Source: Chlamydiales bacterium
Lineage (GTDB): Bacteria > Chlamydiota > Chlamydiia > Chlamydiales > JAJFMA01
Length of the DNA stretch: 64,000 nucleotides
Direction: 5' to 3'
Assembly: GCA_030679955.1 (NCBI GenBank)
Contig: JAUXSF010000022.1
Span: 62,001 to 126,000 of the forward strand
The position numbers were made by a program, and so were the translations under genes. Shown one piece after another: positions 18,001 to 27,967 of this stretch (position 1 is the stretch's first letter; each line of letters opens with the position of its first letter). The notes beneath the pieces were generated by a model that saw only the letters and a program-made list of their open reading frames with translations, was not told the origin of the DNA and made no database searches.

Positions 18001-21000
18001 CGCTTGCAAAAAAATATTTAAAGAGCACTCGCTTCAACGCCTGCTTTGCTTAACGCCGTGGCTAGAGCATACTTCTGAAATGGATGCCCAAGTACGCTTA
18101 AAGTTGGTGGAGACTCTTGTATCAAACTGGGTAGAGTGTAAAGACGCACCAACATTAGCCATTGCTACATCGATTGCGCAGGCACTAATAGATTTACCTT
18201 CATGGAGCTCTGCACTTACAGAACAGGTCCCAGCTATACGCTTAACAGTAGGCCACACACTACTCAAATCAAATGATATTAAAGAGGCATTGCGCTGGGC
18301 CGAGGCTATTGACACCACACAAGCTGATAGCATTGAGGATCTAGAAAAATTCTTCGGAACTTTCGCTAGCCAGTTGCCTGCTGTTCAGGCCGCCAAACTA
18401 CTCCAAGATAAAAGTGTTCAACTAGGCCTAGGTATTGTCGAGATGGCTAATGTGATACCGAACTATCGCTGGACGTTAGCTGAACAGCTGCTGCAACATA
18501 ACCAGCCTAAAATGGCTTTGACCTTCATTAATGGTCCCGTTGTAGAAGGTGAACAAGCACTTCGTGGCGATCTAGCAAAGCGCATTTTTATAAGCCTATT
18601 GGAAGAAGGCGATCTGACTGACGCCGAGCATGCCTTAGTGCTATGCTGTGAAGCACCGGAGCAAATGCTCGAATGGTGGCAACAACTAGCCCTGAAAGCC
18701 GCTACAAAGCATTCTTATAACTTCGCCGCTGATATTATTCTAAATGACTGTGCAATCTTCATTCGAGATGGCGCGCCTATGCCCCTTGTTACGCAGACTT
18801 TATGCGGACTTGTAGCTTTTGCAGAAAAAGCCCCGAAAATTGGACACCTTAACAAATGCCTCAATCTTCTGGCCTCCTTCCCAACACTATCTAAAGCTAA
18901 TTGGGAATCAGTCTATTCAAACCTACGATGCAACGGTAGCTGGAAGGAAATCGATAAAGCGACTGAGTTGCTAGAGCAAGCCAACTACCTGAATAGCGAG
19001 GATCGAATTGGATACTGGTTACATGTAGTCAGAGCTATCAAAAGCACGGAACATCCAATGGCGCTGGAGTTAATATCCACTCCCCCTAATAAAATAGCGA
19101 ATGGCCTTTTCCCAAATTTCGAAACCCAACCCGCCCAACAGTGCTTTATGTACTGGCTACTTTTTGACTCAGTCCGTGAGCTTTTGAAGGAAATGCCGAA
19201 CGAGATAGCGCCGGACACAATAAAGGATCTTTTTGGCTGCTACGAAGATATCGCAACGCTGCTGCGAAATCCCGCCCTACAGAATTACACTATTTCCATG
19301 TCTCTATCAGTTGCCGCAGCACAAAACGATTCTAGTGACGATATGGCTAGTCTTGTGGGCTTAAGCAACTTGGTTAGAGCACTTGATAACGCAGCTTACT
19401 TTTTACAGCCAAATGTCGAAGATATTCGCAACGGCTGGCGTCATTACTGGCAGCAATCTTTCGGTAACTCTGAAGCAGTCCCTCCCGTACCAAATGATGC
19501 AACGCTGTTACATCAACGCGAAGGTGTCAAAATGTTTATCAATAGTAAAACTGTTAGAGAAACGCTTTTTAACATTTGCCAAAATGCAAATTCAAGCGCG
19601 CGTGGTGAAGAGATGGAGTTGCTTAAGAATGTGTGGGCTTACTCCAAACAGTTTTTCCCCAGCAGTGCCAATATTATGGTAATGGCTTACTATTTGAATA
19701 AGCATCAGGACATAACTTTTCATCATAGTGACCTAATCACAACGCTAAACACAATTATAGGTTACGAGGAAAGCCCGGATTCAGAACGACAACAATCGCT
19801 AGCTCAACTAGGACCAGCATTACTGAATACGCTCATGCAACAACCTGGTGCTGACTATATTCAACCTATAAAGAACTTTTTAAACCATCCACGCATTTCC
19901 TCCATTTTCAACCTAACCACACTAGCTAGTGCTTGGGACCACCTGTATGCTCGCAGCTTGTTTGAAGGGATGAACAAGCCTGCACAAGAACGCGCTCAAA
20001 GGCTGGAAGAATATCTAGGTGGCATGCAACACATTTTCGAACATCTTTCTGCCCGAAATTCAGAAAGTATCAGCTATGCAATAAAGTACATCCTACTTGC
20101 TCACGATGCTGATGCACAGGAAATGTCCAAAGTCACATCAGACTTCTTTAGTCGCCTACCTGCTACCTACTATCAGGGACTTGATTCTATCATAGATCCC
20201 AACACAGGAATTGGTGTAGATGTATCGGCAGTCATGCATCTTGCACGATTAAAGTTGCTTCACCCTTGGAGAAATGAAACAGATGCCAAGCTACATCACA
20301 AAATTTGTGAGACGACTTTATTTAATGTCCTAGAACGCATCAATGATCTAGCGCAAGATCCCAGAAAAGCAATAGAACCGACTATAAAAGTTTTTCTGGA
20401 ACAATTCTTTTTAGGATCCCTGAATCTGGATTCAACATCCACACCAGAACTTCTCCTTAAGGCTGCTTTTAAAGCTGGCTTGTTTCCCGCTGATATAGAC
20501 AAGCACATCTGCTACCTCTGGGCGCACGGTAAACCTTCGCCTTCAATGCCGGACATACACGTAGCCAAAGTCTATTCAGCTGCCATATATGACTTGATGC
20601 AGGGTCCCATAACAACAAAGGCACTCGGAGCGACCTTTGGATTGCTCCAACAGGCAACAACAAATAAGATTAACAAAACGGACTTGGCGCCTTGCATTGA
20701 TCTATTCTTAAAAAAGCTCCGCTACCACCCATTCGCGCAACATAATGCTTTTCCGGTTTTGGTTAACATACATGAGTTAATCCACTTAATTCCCAATGAG
20801 CTCAAGGGGCAGTATCAGAACGATATCGTTCAGGTGATCAGAGAGGGTTGGTCTCAAATCGAAGAAAGAAGGGATAGAGATAATATTGCTCTAGACGAAC
20901 AGACGTTGGTGATGGCTGCATATGAAGTCCTTATAAGCGGCCGCAAGAACGGCTGCTATAACGACAACATGCTCCTCGCCTTTGCTGATCTAGAAGCCTT

Positions 21001-21274
21001 CTTGCCAATTTTTAAGACGGTAGAGCATAGACGTAAACCTACTGAAGGCGAGGTCATGCTGCTACTTGCTCGTTTGAGTGTCGCCAAAGAAACGTACCCA
21101 ATGCGTGCTAGCACTATGACCAAATGGATCGAATTAATAGCCGCTACTAACAAAGAACGCGCCCTCAGCTATTTCAAGGCAGCCATACAAAATGGTTGGT
21201 ATATAGACCAGTTTGATCTCCTTAAGCAAGCCAAACAAGCCTGCGCTTCAGGCAATGATGGGAAAAAGGATTAA
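15071..21274 (+). CDS. Giant chlamydial protein, paralogue 2 of 3
   Basis: A 2,067-residue protein, colinear with paralogues 1 and 3 and of unknown family. Its N-terminal module shows LPPIPACLQRILIDWLRQ (70-87), LYGSGLHKLIL with GS at 125-126, SNPHDMDIKRF with Asp171 and Asp173, FKKNGPCFNSYMGGFYV (about 242-258) and LFEHDLMVPL (about 294-303). It then has DTIHHNLEGDLSAAAPL, a W-rich NWTSGWIRTLIESP segment shared with the others, and long helical repeats to a C-terminal NGWYIDQFDLLKQAKQA. It is cytosolic-looking, without membrane segments. The ATG at 15071 has no good ribosome-binding site. The stop codon overlaps the ATG of giant gene 3 by one base (TAATG), so those two are translationally coupled. 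Function unknown; see findings. Confidence 0.9.
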   Translation: MEISLNTSINRIQSHHINVNQGEYSEKSTPTLDLKSDGVLTNALHSTDRMMVTSEKLQDIMRLSNEDQTLPPIPACLQRILIDWLRQPISISWKGTGKFEELSFELETSVHELLGDEEVEAYLYGSGLHKLILTNPAYLDLILTDLGFTEKERKRLLAELKEEPLTSNPHDMDIKRFRDRVTNDHEQRLVDRLVDRLPERFRNIAPDDALVIEFLKKFVRRGDLRSNVGQSWSKLLLRNTIFKKNGPCFNSYMGGFYVVSPKADCTPNAVKKSWGPGMRPPEMLDVESLRCEQLFEHDLMVPLSAMREGRIDPTLRPQGKMAVKGILNLMLRCRQAVDSSVVNEQAWQRLLIAFTNGMRNISQTQINDFNNKIFPQELPKLVYDTIHHNLEGDLSAAAPLIFNACVLLGDRLSPQDRTDLWKNAFLLLQQPPKVFGQPPPKELSFDAVINLQPAEVKAFAKAICLNECSFDHALTLLQATNYVRLNSNAANVKLLSYGDGWCIPMAAGDSKLMVPCKPFHPENSRWPESLIEQYRAETVQCMPYERADNTLHRHLIAYEITPQALVAMADSIPCPELALQFRSLACHMAPTTCCLTVQQLNEAPATTQTIAILEHTLPYTRFASAVNISKKGKATLPHLRQKDIQSNWTSGWIRTLIESPYEQVQLLGVQLWKEHGNRAIDTEVINTLSQKTFWIAVSTFNFLASREMATFEQLQLLCQQIPSHPKAYDRMALQTLRVGASSILQNIAPIGKNERKLLRLPFLRLLATHDPTEAPQALSCLNTLLAKQVLVTCPEVNERWTELVLETAQISWPMTLEALKVGKTTAMPVSKIVDRLGAALANEFVDRPPTPDQRPALYSFLTDYTLNADVRESLTPYLKSFLKKIIKDPDQDTLKVLQSALKKAGPCALCVVVLKAVKRLVKDNKQCDAIKVVKNYLPLVVHADDLAPFQELVREALPVQNYRHAELKATLELLNSDACKKIFKEHSLQRLLCLTPWLEHTSEMDAQVRLKLVETLVSNWVECKDAPTLAIATSIAQALIDLPSWSSALTEQVPAIRLTVGHTLLKSNDIKEALRWAEAIDTTQADSIEDLEKFFGTFASQLPAVQAAKLLQDKSVQLGLGIVEMANVIPNYRWTLAEQLLQHNQPKMALTFINGPVVEGEQALRGDLAKRIFISLLEEGDLTDAEHALVLCCEAPEQMLEWWQQLALKAATKHSYNFAADIILNDCAIFIRDGAPMPLVTQTLCGLVAFAEKAPKIGHLNKCLNLLASFPTLSKANWESVYSNLRCNGSWKEIDKATELLEQANYLNSEDRIGYWLHVVRAIKSTEHPMALELISTPPNKIANGLFPNFETQPAQQCFMYWLLFDSVRELLKEMPNEIAPDTIKDLFGCYEDIATLLRNPALQNYTISMSLSVAAAQNDSSDDMASLVGLSNLVRALDNAAYFLQPNVEDIRNGWRHYWQQSFGNSEAVPPVPNDATLLHQREGVKMFINSKTVRETLFNICQNANSSARGEEMELLKNVWAYSKQFFPSSANIMVMAYYLNKHQDITFHHSDLITTLNTIIGYEESPDSERQQSLAQLGPALLNTLMQQPGADYIQPIKNFLNHPRISSIFNLTTLASAWDHLYARSLFEGMNKPAQERAQRLEEYLGGMQHIFEHLSARNSESISYAIKYILLAHDADAQEMSKVTSDFFSRLPATYYQGLDSIIDPNTGIGVDVSAVMHLARLKLLHPWRNETDAKLHHKICETTLFNVLERINDLAQDPRKAIEPTIKVFLEQFFLGSLNLDSTSTPELLLKAAFKAGLFPADIDKHICYLWAHGKPSPSMPDIHVAKVYSAAIYDLMQGPITTKALGATFGLLQQATTNKINKTDLAPCIDLFLKKLRYHPFAQHNAFPVLVNIHELIHLIPNELKGQYQNDIVQVIREGWSQIEERRDRDNIALDEQTLVMAAYEVLISGRKNGCYNDNMLLAFADLEAFLPIFKTVEHRRKPTEGEVMLLLARLSVAKETYPMRASTMTKWIELIAATNKERALSYFKAAIQNGWYIDQFDLLKQAKQACASGNDGKKD

Positions 21275-24200
21275 TGGAACCACAACCTATTCAAATACGA
21301 AGCGTACCTGTTTGCCATATAGCACACGATGATGCTTTGGTTTCTATTCAAGAAAACGAACCTCCTAGATATATTTTAGAGTCATTAGATCTACAAAGCG
21401 ATTCAAAACTGCTTATAGCTCTTAGTCCCGCAGATAGATGCAGGCATGGCGATCCTAGGGTAGCCAAAGTACTGGCTAGTGCTATTGATGATGACAGAAA
21501 GTTGCCTCCGATACCTGCACACTTACAAGTTTTACTGATTAAGTGGTTGCAACAACCGATGATCATTTCTTGGACGGGTAATGGAAAGTTCGCCTCGCTA
21601 TCCTATACCATCGAAATCACACTTAAAGAACTGCTGGAGTTAGAAAAGGTCCCTGCACTGTTCTTTGGCAGTTCATTTCACAAACTAGTGTTGAGCGATC
21701 GGGAATATCTCACCACCTTTCTTTTAGAACAGGGTTTGACATTTGATGAATGTGAAGCACTGCTTAACGACCTATTGCGTGAACCAATCACATCTAATCC
21801 TCACGACTTCGACATTAAGCGCTTCCGACGTTCTATCTCTGAAGAGCCATCGAAGATTCTCGTCAATAGGCTGTGCACCAAATTGCCGCCTAGATTTCGA
21901 CATATTGCTGACGATGATCACCTAGTAATAGAGTTCCTAGAATCCTGCAATCGTGGCCGTCCTCTGACAAAGAACGAAAATCAATCGTGGTCCAAATTTC
22001 TACTGAGGGAAACTGCGTTCGACAAAAATGGCCCGTGCTTTGATAGCTTTAAAGGCTCTTTTTTCGTGACTCGCCCCAGGACAGATGTTACTCCTGAATG
22101 CATAAAGGATTCTTGGCCATCTGGACAGCGCCCTCCAGAGATTCTTGATATCGGAAGCGTTAACAATCATCAGCTCTTTGAGCACGATTTAACCCTTCCC
22201 TTAGATAGCTTGTTGAAGGGGCGTGTGAACGAGAACCTTCGCCCCGAGGGAAAGGGAGGCCGCAAGGGGCTGGTTAGCCTTCTCCTACGCTATCGTCATA
22301 TGGCCAGCGGGGTTGTTACTCATTACGCTGAATGGCAACGAGTACTTTTGTCTACCACCTTCGGGTGTCGAAACCTGTCGCAACCAGAAATCGATCAGCT
22401 GAATAAGAAAGCGCTAAGCCAAGACATTCCTAGCTTAATCTACGACACGGTTTATCGCAGTTTGGAAGGTGATCTTTCCGCCTCCAGCGCATTGATGATT
22501 AATGCATATACTCTTCTAAAAAACACTCTCTCACCTGATGAACTGAATATCATCCTAATTAACACCATTAGGCGACTCCTTAATCCTCCTGCGCATAAAG
22601 GTGTTACACCCCCTCAAATTACACTACACGATCTTATCGAGCAGCAACCTCCTGAGCTAAGGGTATTTATACAAGCTATTGCCACAGAAGCGTTCACCCC
22701 CACTGAAGTGATATCGACCTTGCAAGCGGCAAGCTATGTGCTACTGAACAGTAACTCTGCTCACACTTCGCTATTGGAATGCGGCGATCATTGGTGCATG
22801 ATCCTTTCAGCAGGTAATTACAAGATTCTTTTGCCCTGCAAACCTATCGACGCTGCCAAGCAGGTGCCTCATAATCTATGTTCAGATGCATCCATAGACG
22901 CATCTTGCTACAATACTCTCCATAAACTTCTGTTAAGAGAAGGATTGAACCACAATCATCTCATAAAGCTATATGAGTCTACGGCAGGCGACCATTTAAA
23001 GTTCTCTCTGCTCCTTCTTGCCCTTCAATTGGATCCTGAAGCGTATTTACTCAACGAAGACCGCCTGCTAGAGCTGCCCGCCTGTAGCGAGGTTGTCAAT
23101 AGACTTGAAATAGCTCTGCCGCTCACCCGTTATAAAGACCTTCTAACCATACATAAAAATGGTTCGTCTAGCCTAGCACCACCGCGTGCGATGCTCTCTC
23201 AGCAAGACGTGGATAGAGAAGGCGCCTGGCAAAGAGCCTGGATCCGCACGTTTCTAGACTGCCCCAACGAACGACAAAAGCTAGTCGGCACCAAGCTATG
23301 GAGAGAATGCTACCAGAAAAATCCCCAATGGGACTCCTTCTCCGATGAGATTATCAAATCTTTAGCCTCCAAGAACTTTTGGGTAGCAGTAAGCTGCCTA
23401 CAATTCATTAACAGACGCTCAGGCATACCCTTTGAGCAGTTTGCTCAGTTTTGCCAGCTGATTCCTGATCGTCTCTCTGAATATGATCTGATTGCCGTTG
23501 AGAGCCTTCAGAAAATAGCACTTGGTTACCAAAACGTGTCCGTGAGTAAAGGAAGACGTAAAAAACTAAGTTCACATCTGTTGCGGTTGGTTGCTAATCC
23601 TGCCTACCAGGCAGTGACAACTTTGCAGGTGCTGCATAGACTACTTGAAAACAAAGTTCTCTCAAACACCCATGAAGTCTCTGATCTTTGGTGCCAAGCC
23701 ATCCATGAGACAATATCTATCAGCCTTTCAGATACGCTACAGGCGTGGAAGACTGCTAAACCTTACGGTATGGCCAAAAAGGAAAACCTCTCTCCATTCT
23801 GCAATGCATTGATTGAATGGCTGAACAAAAATCCGCCCTCCAAAGAGGATATATCTGCTCTCTATCAGTTCTTGAATAACAACGTCATTGAGGAAAGACA
23901 CAGAGAGGCCATTACGCCATTTATTGCCGACCATTTAAAGCAATTCATCGACTTGGATGATATCGATATTGCCAAAGGCACATTGCAAAAAATGGGTCCG
24001 TGTGCTCTAAGAGCCCATGTCAAGGAAGCAATCGCAAAATGGAGACAATCCGGCAAACAAATTGCCGCTATAAATCTTGCACAAGACTACTTACAGCTTG
24101 TTTCGCATTCTCCAGATCTCTCATTATTTCAAGATGTGATTCGCGAGGCGGTTTCAGGGGAAATTTTCGATCCAATGGTGTTCGAAAATGCTATGACGCT

Positions 24201-27200
24201 CATACGTTCACAAGTGGCTCAGGATGTTTTCAAAGACAGCCCGATTAATTTAATTCGTTGCTTAGCTCCGTGGCTTAGCCATACCTCGTCCATGTCACTG
24301 CAAGATCGTCAAGCACTTGTGGATAGTCTGTTAACTGCCTGGGCGGATGGACAAGCATCTCCAGCTACGCAAATAGCTCTAGCTATCGGTAACGAGGTTA
24401 TGCAGCTCTCTCCCTGGACCGACAGTATCCATAGCCACATGAGGATCATTGGACCTACTATTGGCAACGTGCTGGTCGCTGCAGGATATTGGGAGGAGGC
24501 GGATCGCCTAGCCCAAATGACTACAGAAAGCGACGCCGAGGCCATAAGGTTTCTGGCCACTGTAGCGCGACATCAGCTACAAACAGTATCCGGAAAAGCT
24601 GCCTATGATGCTGTAAGCCAGGCATCCGTGAGACTCAATATGCCAGTCTCACCTATTCTCAACGGAGCTCCAGGCTTTGCAATTCATTTAGCTTTTCAGC
24701 TACATCGAGAAGGTTATTTATCCGATGCCCTCCTTTGCTTACAAGATGCAGAGGATCCCGAAGATCTTAAGAAGACCATCGCCAAAATGATTCATTCAGA
24801 CGCCTTGGCCGATTGCTATACTCGCGTGGCCTATGAGTCACTGGCGTATTGTAATATGCCATCGGCAGAGCTTATGGAATGCCATAGGCAAGTATTCACC
24901 TTGGCGCTTTCTCAAAACTCTTTTTCTTTGGTTGGCAAGCTATTACAAGAGCATAAGGAGAGCTTCTGCAGCCAAGATCTCGAAGAAGACTACCCATCGC
25001 AGGCTATCATAAAGCTCGCTCAATGGCACACTCCTGACTGGACACTCAGTCTAGATCTCTTACAGGCATATCCAAACCTGCCCGAGCAAACATGGACCTC
25101 ATTCTTTAGCCAGTTGAAGGGGTCAAAGGTTCCAGTAGCTAATACTATAGAGATTTTAGAGGGCGCTTCAAACTTATCAGAAGAAGCTCGCATCCATTGC
25201 TGGGTCAAGCTTGTGACACTACTTCCCAATGCACCCGAACTGGTCGTTCCCTACCTATCAGACCTCCCGCTACATATCTTCCCGACATTTGAAACTCACT
25301 CTGGTGAGCAAGCATTCTTCTTCGCAAAAATCTTTGAGGCTGCCACCAAATACTGCGCACTAGTCGAAACATCACAGGTTGATGATATTGCACTTCAGTG
25401 CCAAGAGCTGAGAAAAAGAATTAGCCCTCTGTTGAGCCAACCACAAGCTATTAACTATAATGTGATGATCACGCTGTCGCTGGCACAAATGATGGGTTTA
25501 AGTGGAAGCAACGAGATCTACCTACAAGGTCTACATCTAGCAAAAAAGTCTCTACACACCATTAATGAATTTAAACGTATCGATGACCCGCAAGATGCCT
25601 GGCACTACTATCGCATGGCATACTTCCCCGACTACGAAATTCTAGCGTGCCCGGATCCACAAAGCCTGCAAGTCATACGCCAAATTTTTGAGGACCATTT
25701 TACCCACGAACGCTTGGTAGATATCTGCGACAATATCGGCCTTAGTAGTAGCGAAAGGAATACCATAACATCTGAAGAGCAATCTATTCACTTGGGTATT
25801 TGGGATGAACTTATCGATATGTTGAGCAATAAGCAAAATGTCATTACTGATGCGAGGCCTTTGCTCGTTTTGGCTAACCATCTATCTAGCTCGGGTTTCG
25901 AATTCCACTATACCGAAACAATAAACATGCTACAGGATGCCATAGAATCGTGCGAAAAGAACGGAATCGATGAAGATCCCGACTTAGCTGAAATCCTAGA
26001 GGATGTGACTACCTCACTACTCAAGGGTGCGGCACAAGCATCCGGCGGTAAACACCTTGACCAGGTGGGTAGGATTCTTATACTGAAAAGTACTCAGGAG
26101 ATATGCGGTCGGGTGGAGTACGCCGAAGTCGTCGACTCATACCACGCTTGCAAGTTGTGGCGGGTTAAATCTAATCCATTGCATGAAATGCGGCCGGTAT
26201 TCAACCAATTGGTCAAGTCAATTGATCTTGTACTTGCGAATGTTCCTGCAACAAAGAGTAAAAGCGTTTCCGTAGCTTTTTCTATCATATTGAACTTAAG
26301 CGAGTCAGAAAAGACTCGTCCACTATCAGAAGAGCTTTTAGCAGCCTTTTTTAATAGGGCCCCACGCCACTTTTACCGTGACTTGGATGAAGTTGACGCG
26401 GCTCAAAATATCTCCGTGGATGTCTCTTTAAGCATGGAATGGTTGATGCGTAAGCTCAAGTGGGCAGGTGGAAGAGATTTTAAAATTTTGGAATCTCGCC
26501 GCGATACCTGCGCTTCAACTTTGTTGCAGGTGATCAATAAACTGCCGAGCCTGCCACAAGAGGCTGCACCACAAATTAAAGACGCTTTCCACTTTTATCT
26601 AGAAAGTTGCCTAATTCGCCCATTGTTAGGGGATGTCAACAAAGACTTTAAACCCATAAGTCTTTACAAGCGTGCACTGAACATGAAGCTTCTGGACGTT
26701 AACGATCCCGACTACCGTTTGTATCACTTCCTAGCCTATCAGAAGATTCCAAAAGAGTGGTCTTCTGACACTCAAGTCGACCTTTACTACAAAGCTATTG
26801 ATCACGTTCTCCAATGGAAGGGTCGAGAAAGAATGAGCCTAGCTCTGAAGTGGTTTAAGCAGGTTCTACCGCTTCGAAGTGCCGTACAGGCAGACAGCTT
26901 TTTACCAATGCTAGAGAGCCTGATCGCAGGTTTGCCAGATGGCACTTTTGCCACTCACGAAACATCATCTGCACTGAAAGAGATCTACGAAGCTATTCAC
27001 TTGCTTGACTTACCGCTCGAACAGAAAACGAAATACCACGACCAGTACGTGAGTCTCTTAATGAATGCCTGGACAACTCTTGCTGCGAAAGAATGCAGAA
27101 TACAAGGGTCTATGCGTATAATTGGTGATTTTATCCCTCTCACTATCCTAGAAAGTACGGTTCGAACAGTCCTCACGCTTGGAATCAATAAGAAATGCTA

Positions 27201-27510
27201 CGCTGGTCGCATGAATCAGGCGATTGATGATATGGTAGCATTCATGCCCATCATTCGCATGACCAACGGCTCCCGAACAGCAGATAATCAGTTTATGATG
27301 AAGGTGATGACGCATCTGGGTAAGACCCCCGAGTTGCATAGGCACAGGGCTGTCGCCATGAATGAGTGGATCCGTCTAATGGCCGACCTCAACATCGATG
27401 ATGCCAAAGAGTACCTATTGGCAGCGCTAAAGCAGGGTTGGTACTTGGATCACAGTGACCTACTGCGCAAAGCCAATAGCTACCTTCAACCCAAATTAGC
27501 TGATAAGTAA
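21274..27510 (+). CDS. Giant chlamydial protein, paralogue 3 of 3
   Basis: A 2,078-residue protein whose ATG overlaps the stop of giant gene 2 by one base, so it depends on that transcript. The N-terminal module is conserved: LPPIPAHLQVLLIKWLQQ, FFGSSFHKLVL (GS at 132-133), SNPHDFDIKRF (Asp178, Asp180), FDKNGPCFDSFKGSFFV and LFEHDLTLPL. The SLEGDLSASSAL block, the AWQRAWIRTF segment and a C-terminal QGWYLDHSDLLRKA correspond to the other two copies. The rest is predicted helical repeat. Pairwise divergence is high outside the named motifs, pointing to an old duplication rather than a recent one. No secretion signal is evident. Function unknown; if the nucleotidyltransferase reading is right, all three copies keep the GS and DxD residues. 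Confidence 0.9.
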   Translation: MEPQPIQIRSVPVCHIAHDDALVSIQENEPPRYILESLDLQSDSKLLIALSPADRCRHGDPRVAKVLASAIDDDRKLPPIPAHLQVLLIKWLQQPMIISWTGNGKFASLSYTIEITLKELLELEKVPALFFGSSFHKLVLSDREYLTTFLLEQGLTFDECEALLNDLLREPITSNPHDFDIKRFRRSISEEPSKILVNRLCTKLPPRFRHIADDDHLVIEFLESCNRGRPLTKNENQSWSKFLLRETAFDKNGPCFDSFKGSFFVTRPRTDVTPECIKDSWPSGQRPPEILDIGSVNNHQLFEHDLTLPLDSLLKGRVNENLRPEGKGGRKGLVSLLLRYRHMASGVVTHYAEWQRVLLSTTFGCRNLSQPEIDQLNKKALSQDIPSLIYDTVYRSLEGDLSASSALMINAYTLLKNTLSPDELNIILINTIRRLLNPPAHKGVTPPQITLHDLIEQQPPELRVFIQAIATEAFTPTEVISTLQAASYVLLNSNSAHTSLLECGDHWCMILSAGNYKILLPCKPIDAAKQVPHNLCSDASIDASCYNTLHKLLLREGLNHNHLIKLYESTAGDHLKFSLLLLALQLDPEAYLLNEDRLLELPACSEVVNRLEIALPLTRYKDLLTIHKNGSSSLAPPRAMLSQQDVDREGAWQRAWIRTFLDCPNERQKLVGTKLWRECYQKNPQWDSFSDEIIKSLASKNFWVAVSCLQFINRRSGIPFEQFAQFCQLIPDRLSEYDLIAVESLQKIALGYQNVSVSKGRRKKLSSHLLRLVANPAYQAVTTLQVLHRLLENKVLSNTHEVSDLWCQAIHETISISLSDTLQAWKTAKPYGMAKKENLSPFCNALIEWLNKNPPSKEDISALYQFLNNNVIEERHREAITPFIADHLKQFIDLDDIDIAKGTLQKMGPCALRAHVKEAIAKWRQSGKQIAAINLAQDYLQLVSHSPDLSLFQDVIREAVSGEIFDPMVFENAMTLIRSQVAQDVFKDSPINLIRCLAPWLSHTSSMSLQDRQALVDSLLTAWADGQASPATQIALAIGNEVMQLSPWTDSIHSHMRIIGPTIGNVLVAAGYWEEADRLAQMTTESDAEAIRFLATVARHQLQTVSGKAAYDAVSQASVRLNMPVSPILNGAPGFAIHLAFQLHREGYLSDALLCLQDAEDPEDLKKTIAKMIHSDALADCYTRVAYESLAYCNMPSAELMECHRQVFTLALSQNSFSLVGKLLQEHKESFCSQDLEEDYPSQAIIKLAQWHTPDWTLSLDLLQAYPNLPEQTWTSFFSQLKGSKVPVANTIEILEGASNLSEEARIHCWVKLVTLLPNAPELVVPYLSDLPLHIFPTFETHSGEQAFFFAKIFEAATKYCALVETSQVDDIALQCQELRKRISPLLSQPQAINYNVMITLSLAQMMGLSGSNEIYLQGLHLAKKSLHTINEFKRIDDPQDAWHYYRMAYFPDYEILACPDPQSLQVIRQIFEDHFTHERLVDICDNIGLSSSERNTITSEEQSIHLGIWDELIDMLSNKQNVITDARPLLVLANHLSSSGFEFHYTETINMLQDAIESCEKNGIDEDPDLAEILEDVTTSLLKGAAQASGGKHLDQVGRILILKSTQEICGRVEYAEVVDSYHACKLWRVKSNPLHEMRPVFNQLVKSIDLVLANVPATKSKSVSVAFSIILNLSESEKTRPLSEELLAAFFNRAPRHFYRDLDEVDAAQNISVDVSLSMEWLMRKLKWAGGRDFKILESRRDTCASTLLQVINKLPSLPQEAAPQIKDAFHFYLESCLIRPLLGDVNKDFKPISLYKRALNMKLLDVNDPDYRLYHFLAYQKIPKEWSSDTQVDLYYKAIDHVLQWKGRERMSLALKWFKQVLPLRSAVQADSFLPMLESLIAGLPDGTFATHETSSALKEIYEAIHLLDLPLEQKTKYHDQYVSLLMNAWTTLAAKECRIQGSMRIIGDFIPLTILESTVRTVLTLGINKKCYAGRMNQAIDDMVAFMPIIRMTNGSRTADNQFMMKVMTHLGKTPELHRHRAVAMNEWIRLMADLNIDDAKEYLLAALKQGWYLDHSDLLRKANSYLQPKLADK

Positions 27511-27598
27511 CCCAAGACAAAAAGAGTAACTGCATAAATCGACATGCCATGCCCAGGTCGGAGCGAAGCGCAATTTCATCAACCTAAGGTTTTTTGTT

Positions 27599-27874
27599 CT
27601 CAGCGCGGGAGCGCTGAGCCTCATAATAGCCCCGTGTAAGGCGCCCCCGAGGGGGCAACGCAACTCGGGGACAGCGTGACAACAAGCCGCAGCTCTGCGG
27701 TAGTCAGAGCGTCAGAGGTATCTGTGAGGTATATTTTATTAACATTTTGCGAATAACTAGGCCGGCGCTCCGGCTTCCGCGGAGCGGATATTTCTTCTAC
27801 CTTGTCCCAGGGTTGCGTCGCCTGTCGGCTCCTTACCCTGGGCTATTATGAGGCTCAGCGGCTCCCGCGCTGAG
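27599..27874. repeat. Nested palindrome after the giant-gene cluster
   Basis: The 27511-27967 gap has no gene. Outer arms 27599-27633 and 27840-27874 are inverted copies with one indel. Each arm begins with a CTCAGCGC..GCGCTGAG palindrome matching the stem at 14851-14886. Inside are further GC-rich stems, for example GCCCCCGAGGGGGC near 27643. Its overall plan resembles the palindrome at 7892-8202. Confidence 0.8.
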
Positions 27875-27902
27875 AAACGACCTCTGCAATTACCTTTACC
27901 TC

Positions 27903-27959
27903 AAAACGACAAAAAAAAAGTCCTTCTTTTGGTCGTTTACGTCCTTTTGGCCCTTTGTC
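27903..27959. repeat. Partial nonamer-iterated element
   Basis: 27919-27959 read on the minus strand is a chain of 9-mers such as AAAGGGCCA, AAAGGACGT and AAACGACCA. A short imperfect inverse lies at 27903-27918. It abuts the end of the TPR gene and may be its terminator. Confidence 0.45.
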
Positions 27960-27967
27960 ACTAGAAA

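Noticed and set aside
8282-27510. Giant genes as polymorphic toxins, non-ribosomal peptide synthetases or autotransporters
   Set aside because: No signal peptides, no carrier-domain or adenylation motifs, no beta-barrel end and no immunity gene; the body is helical.
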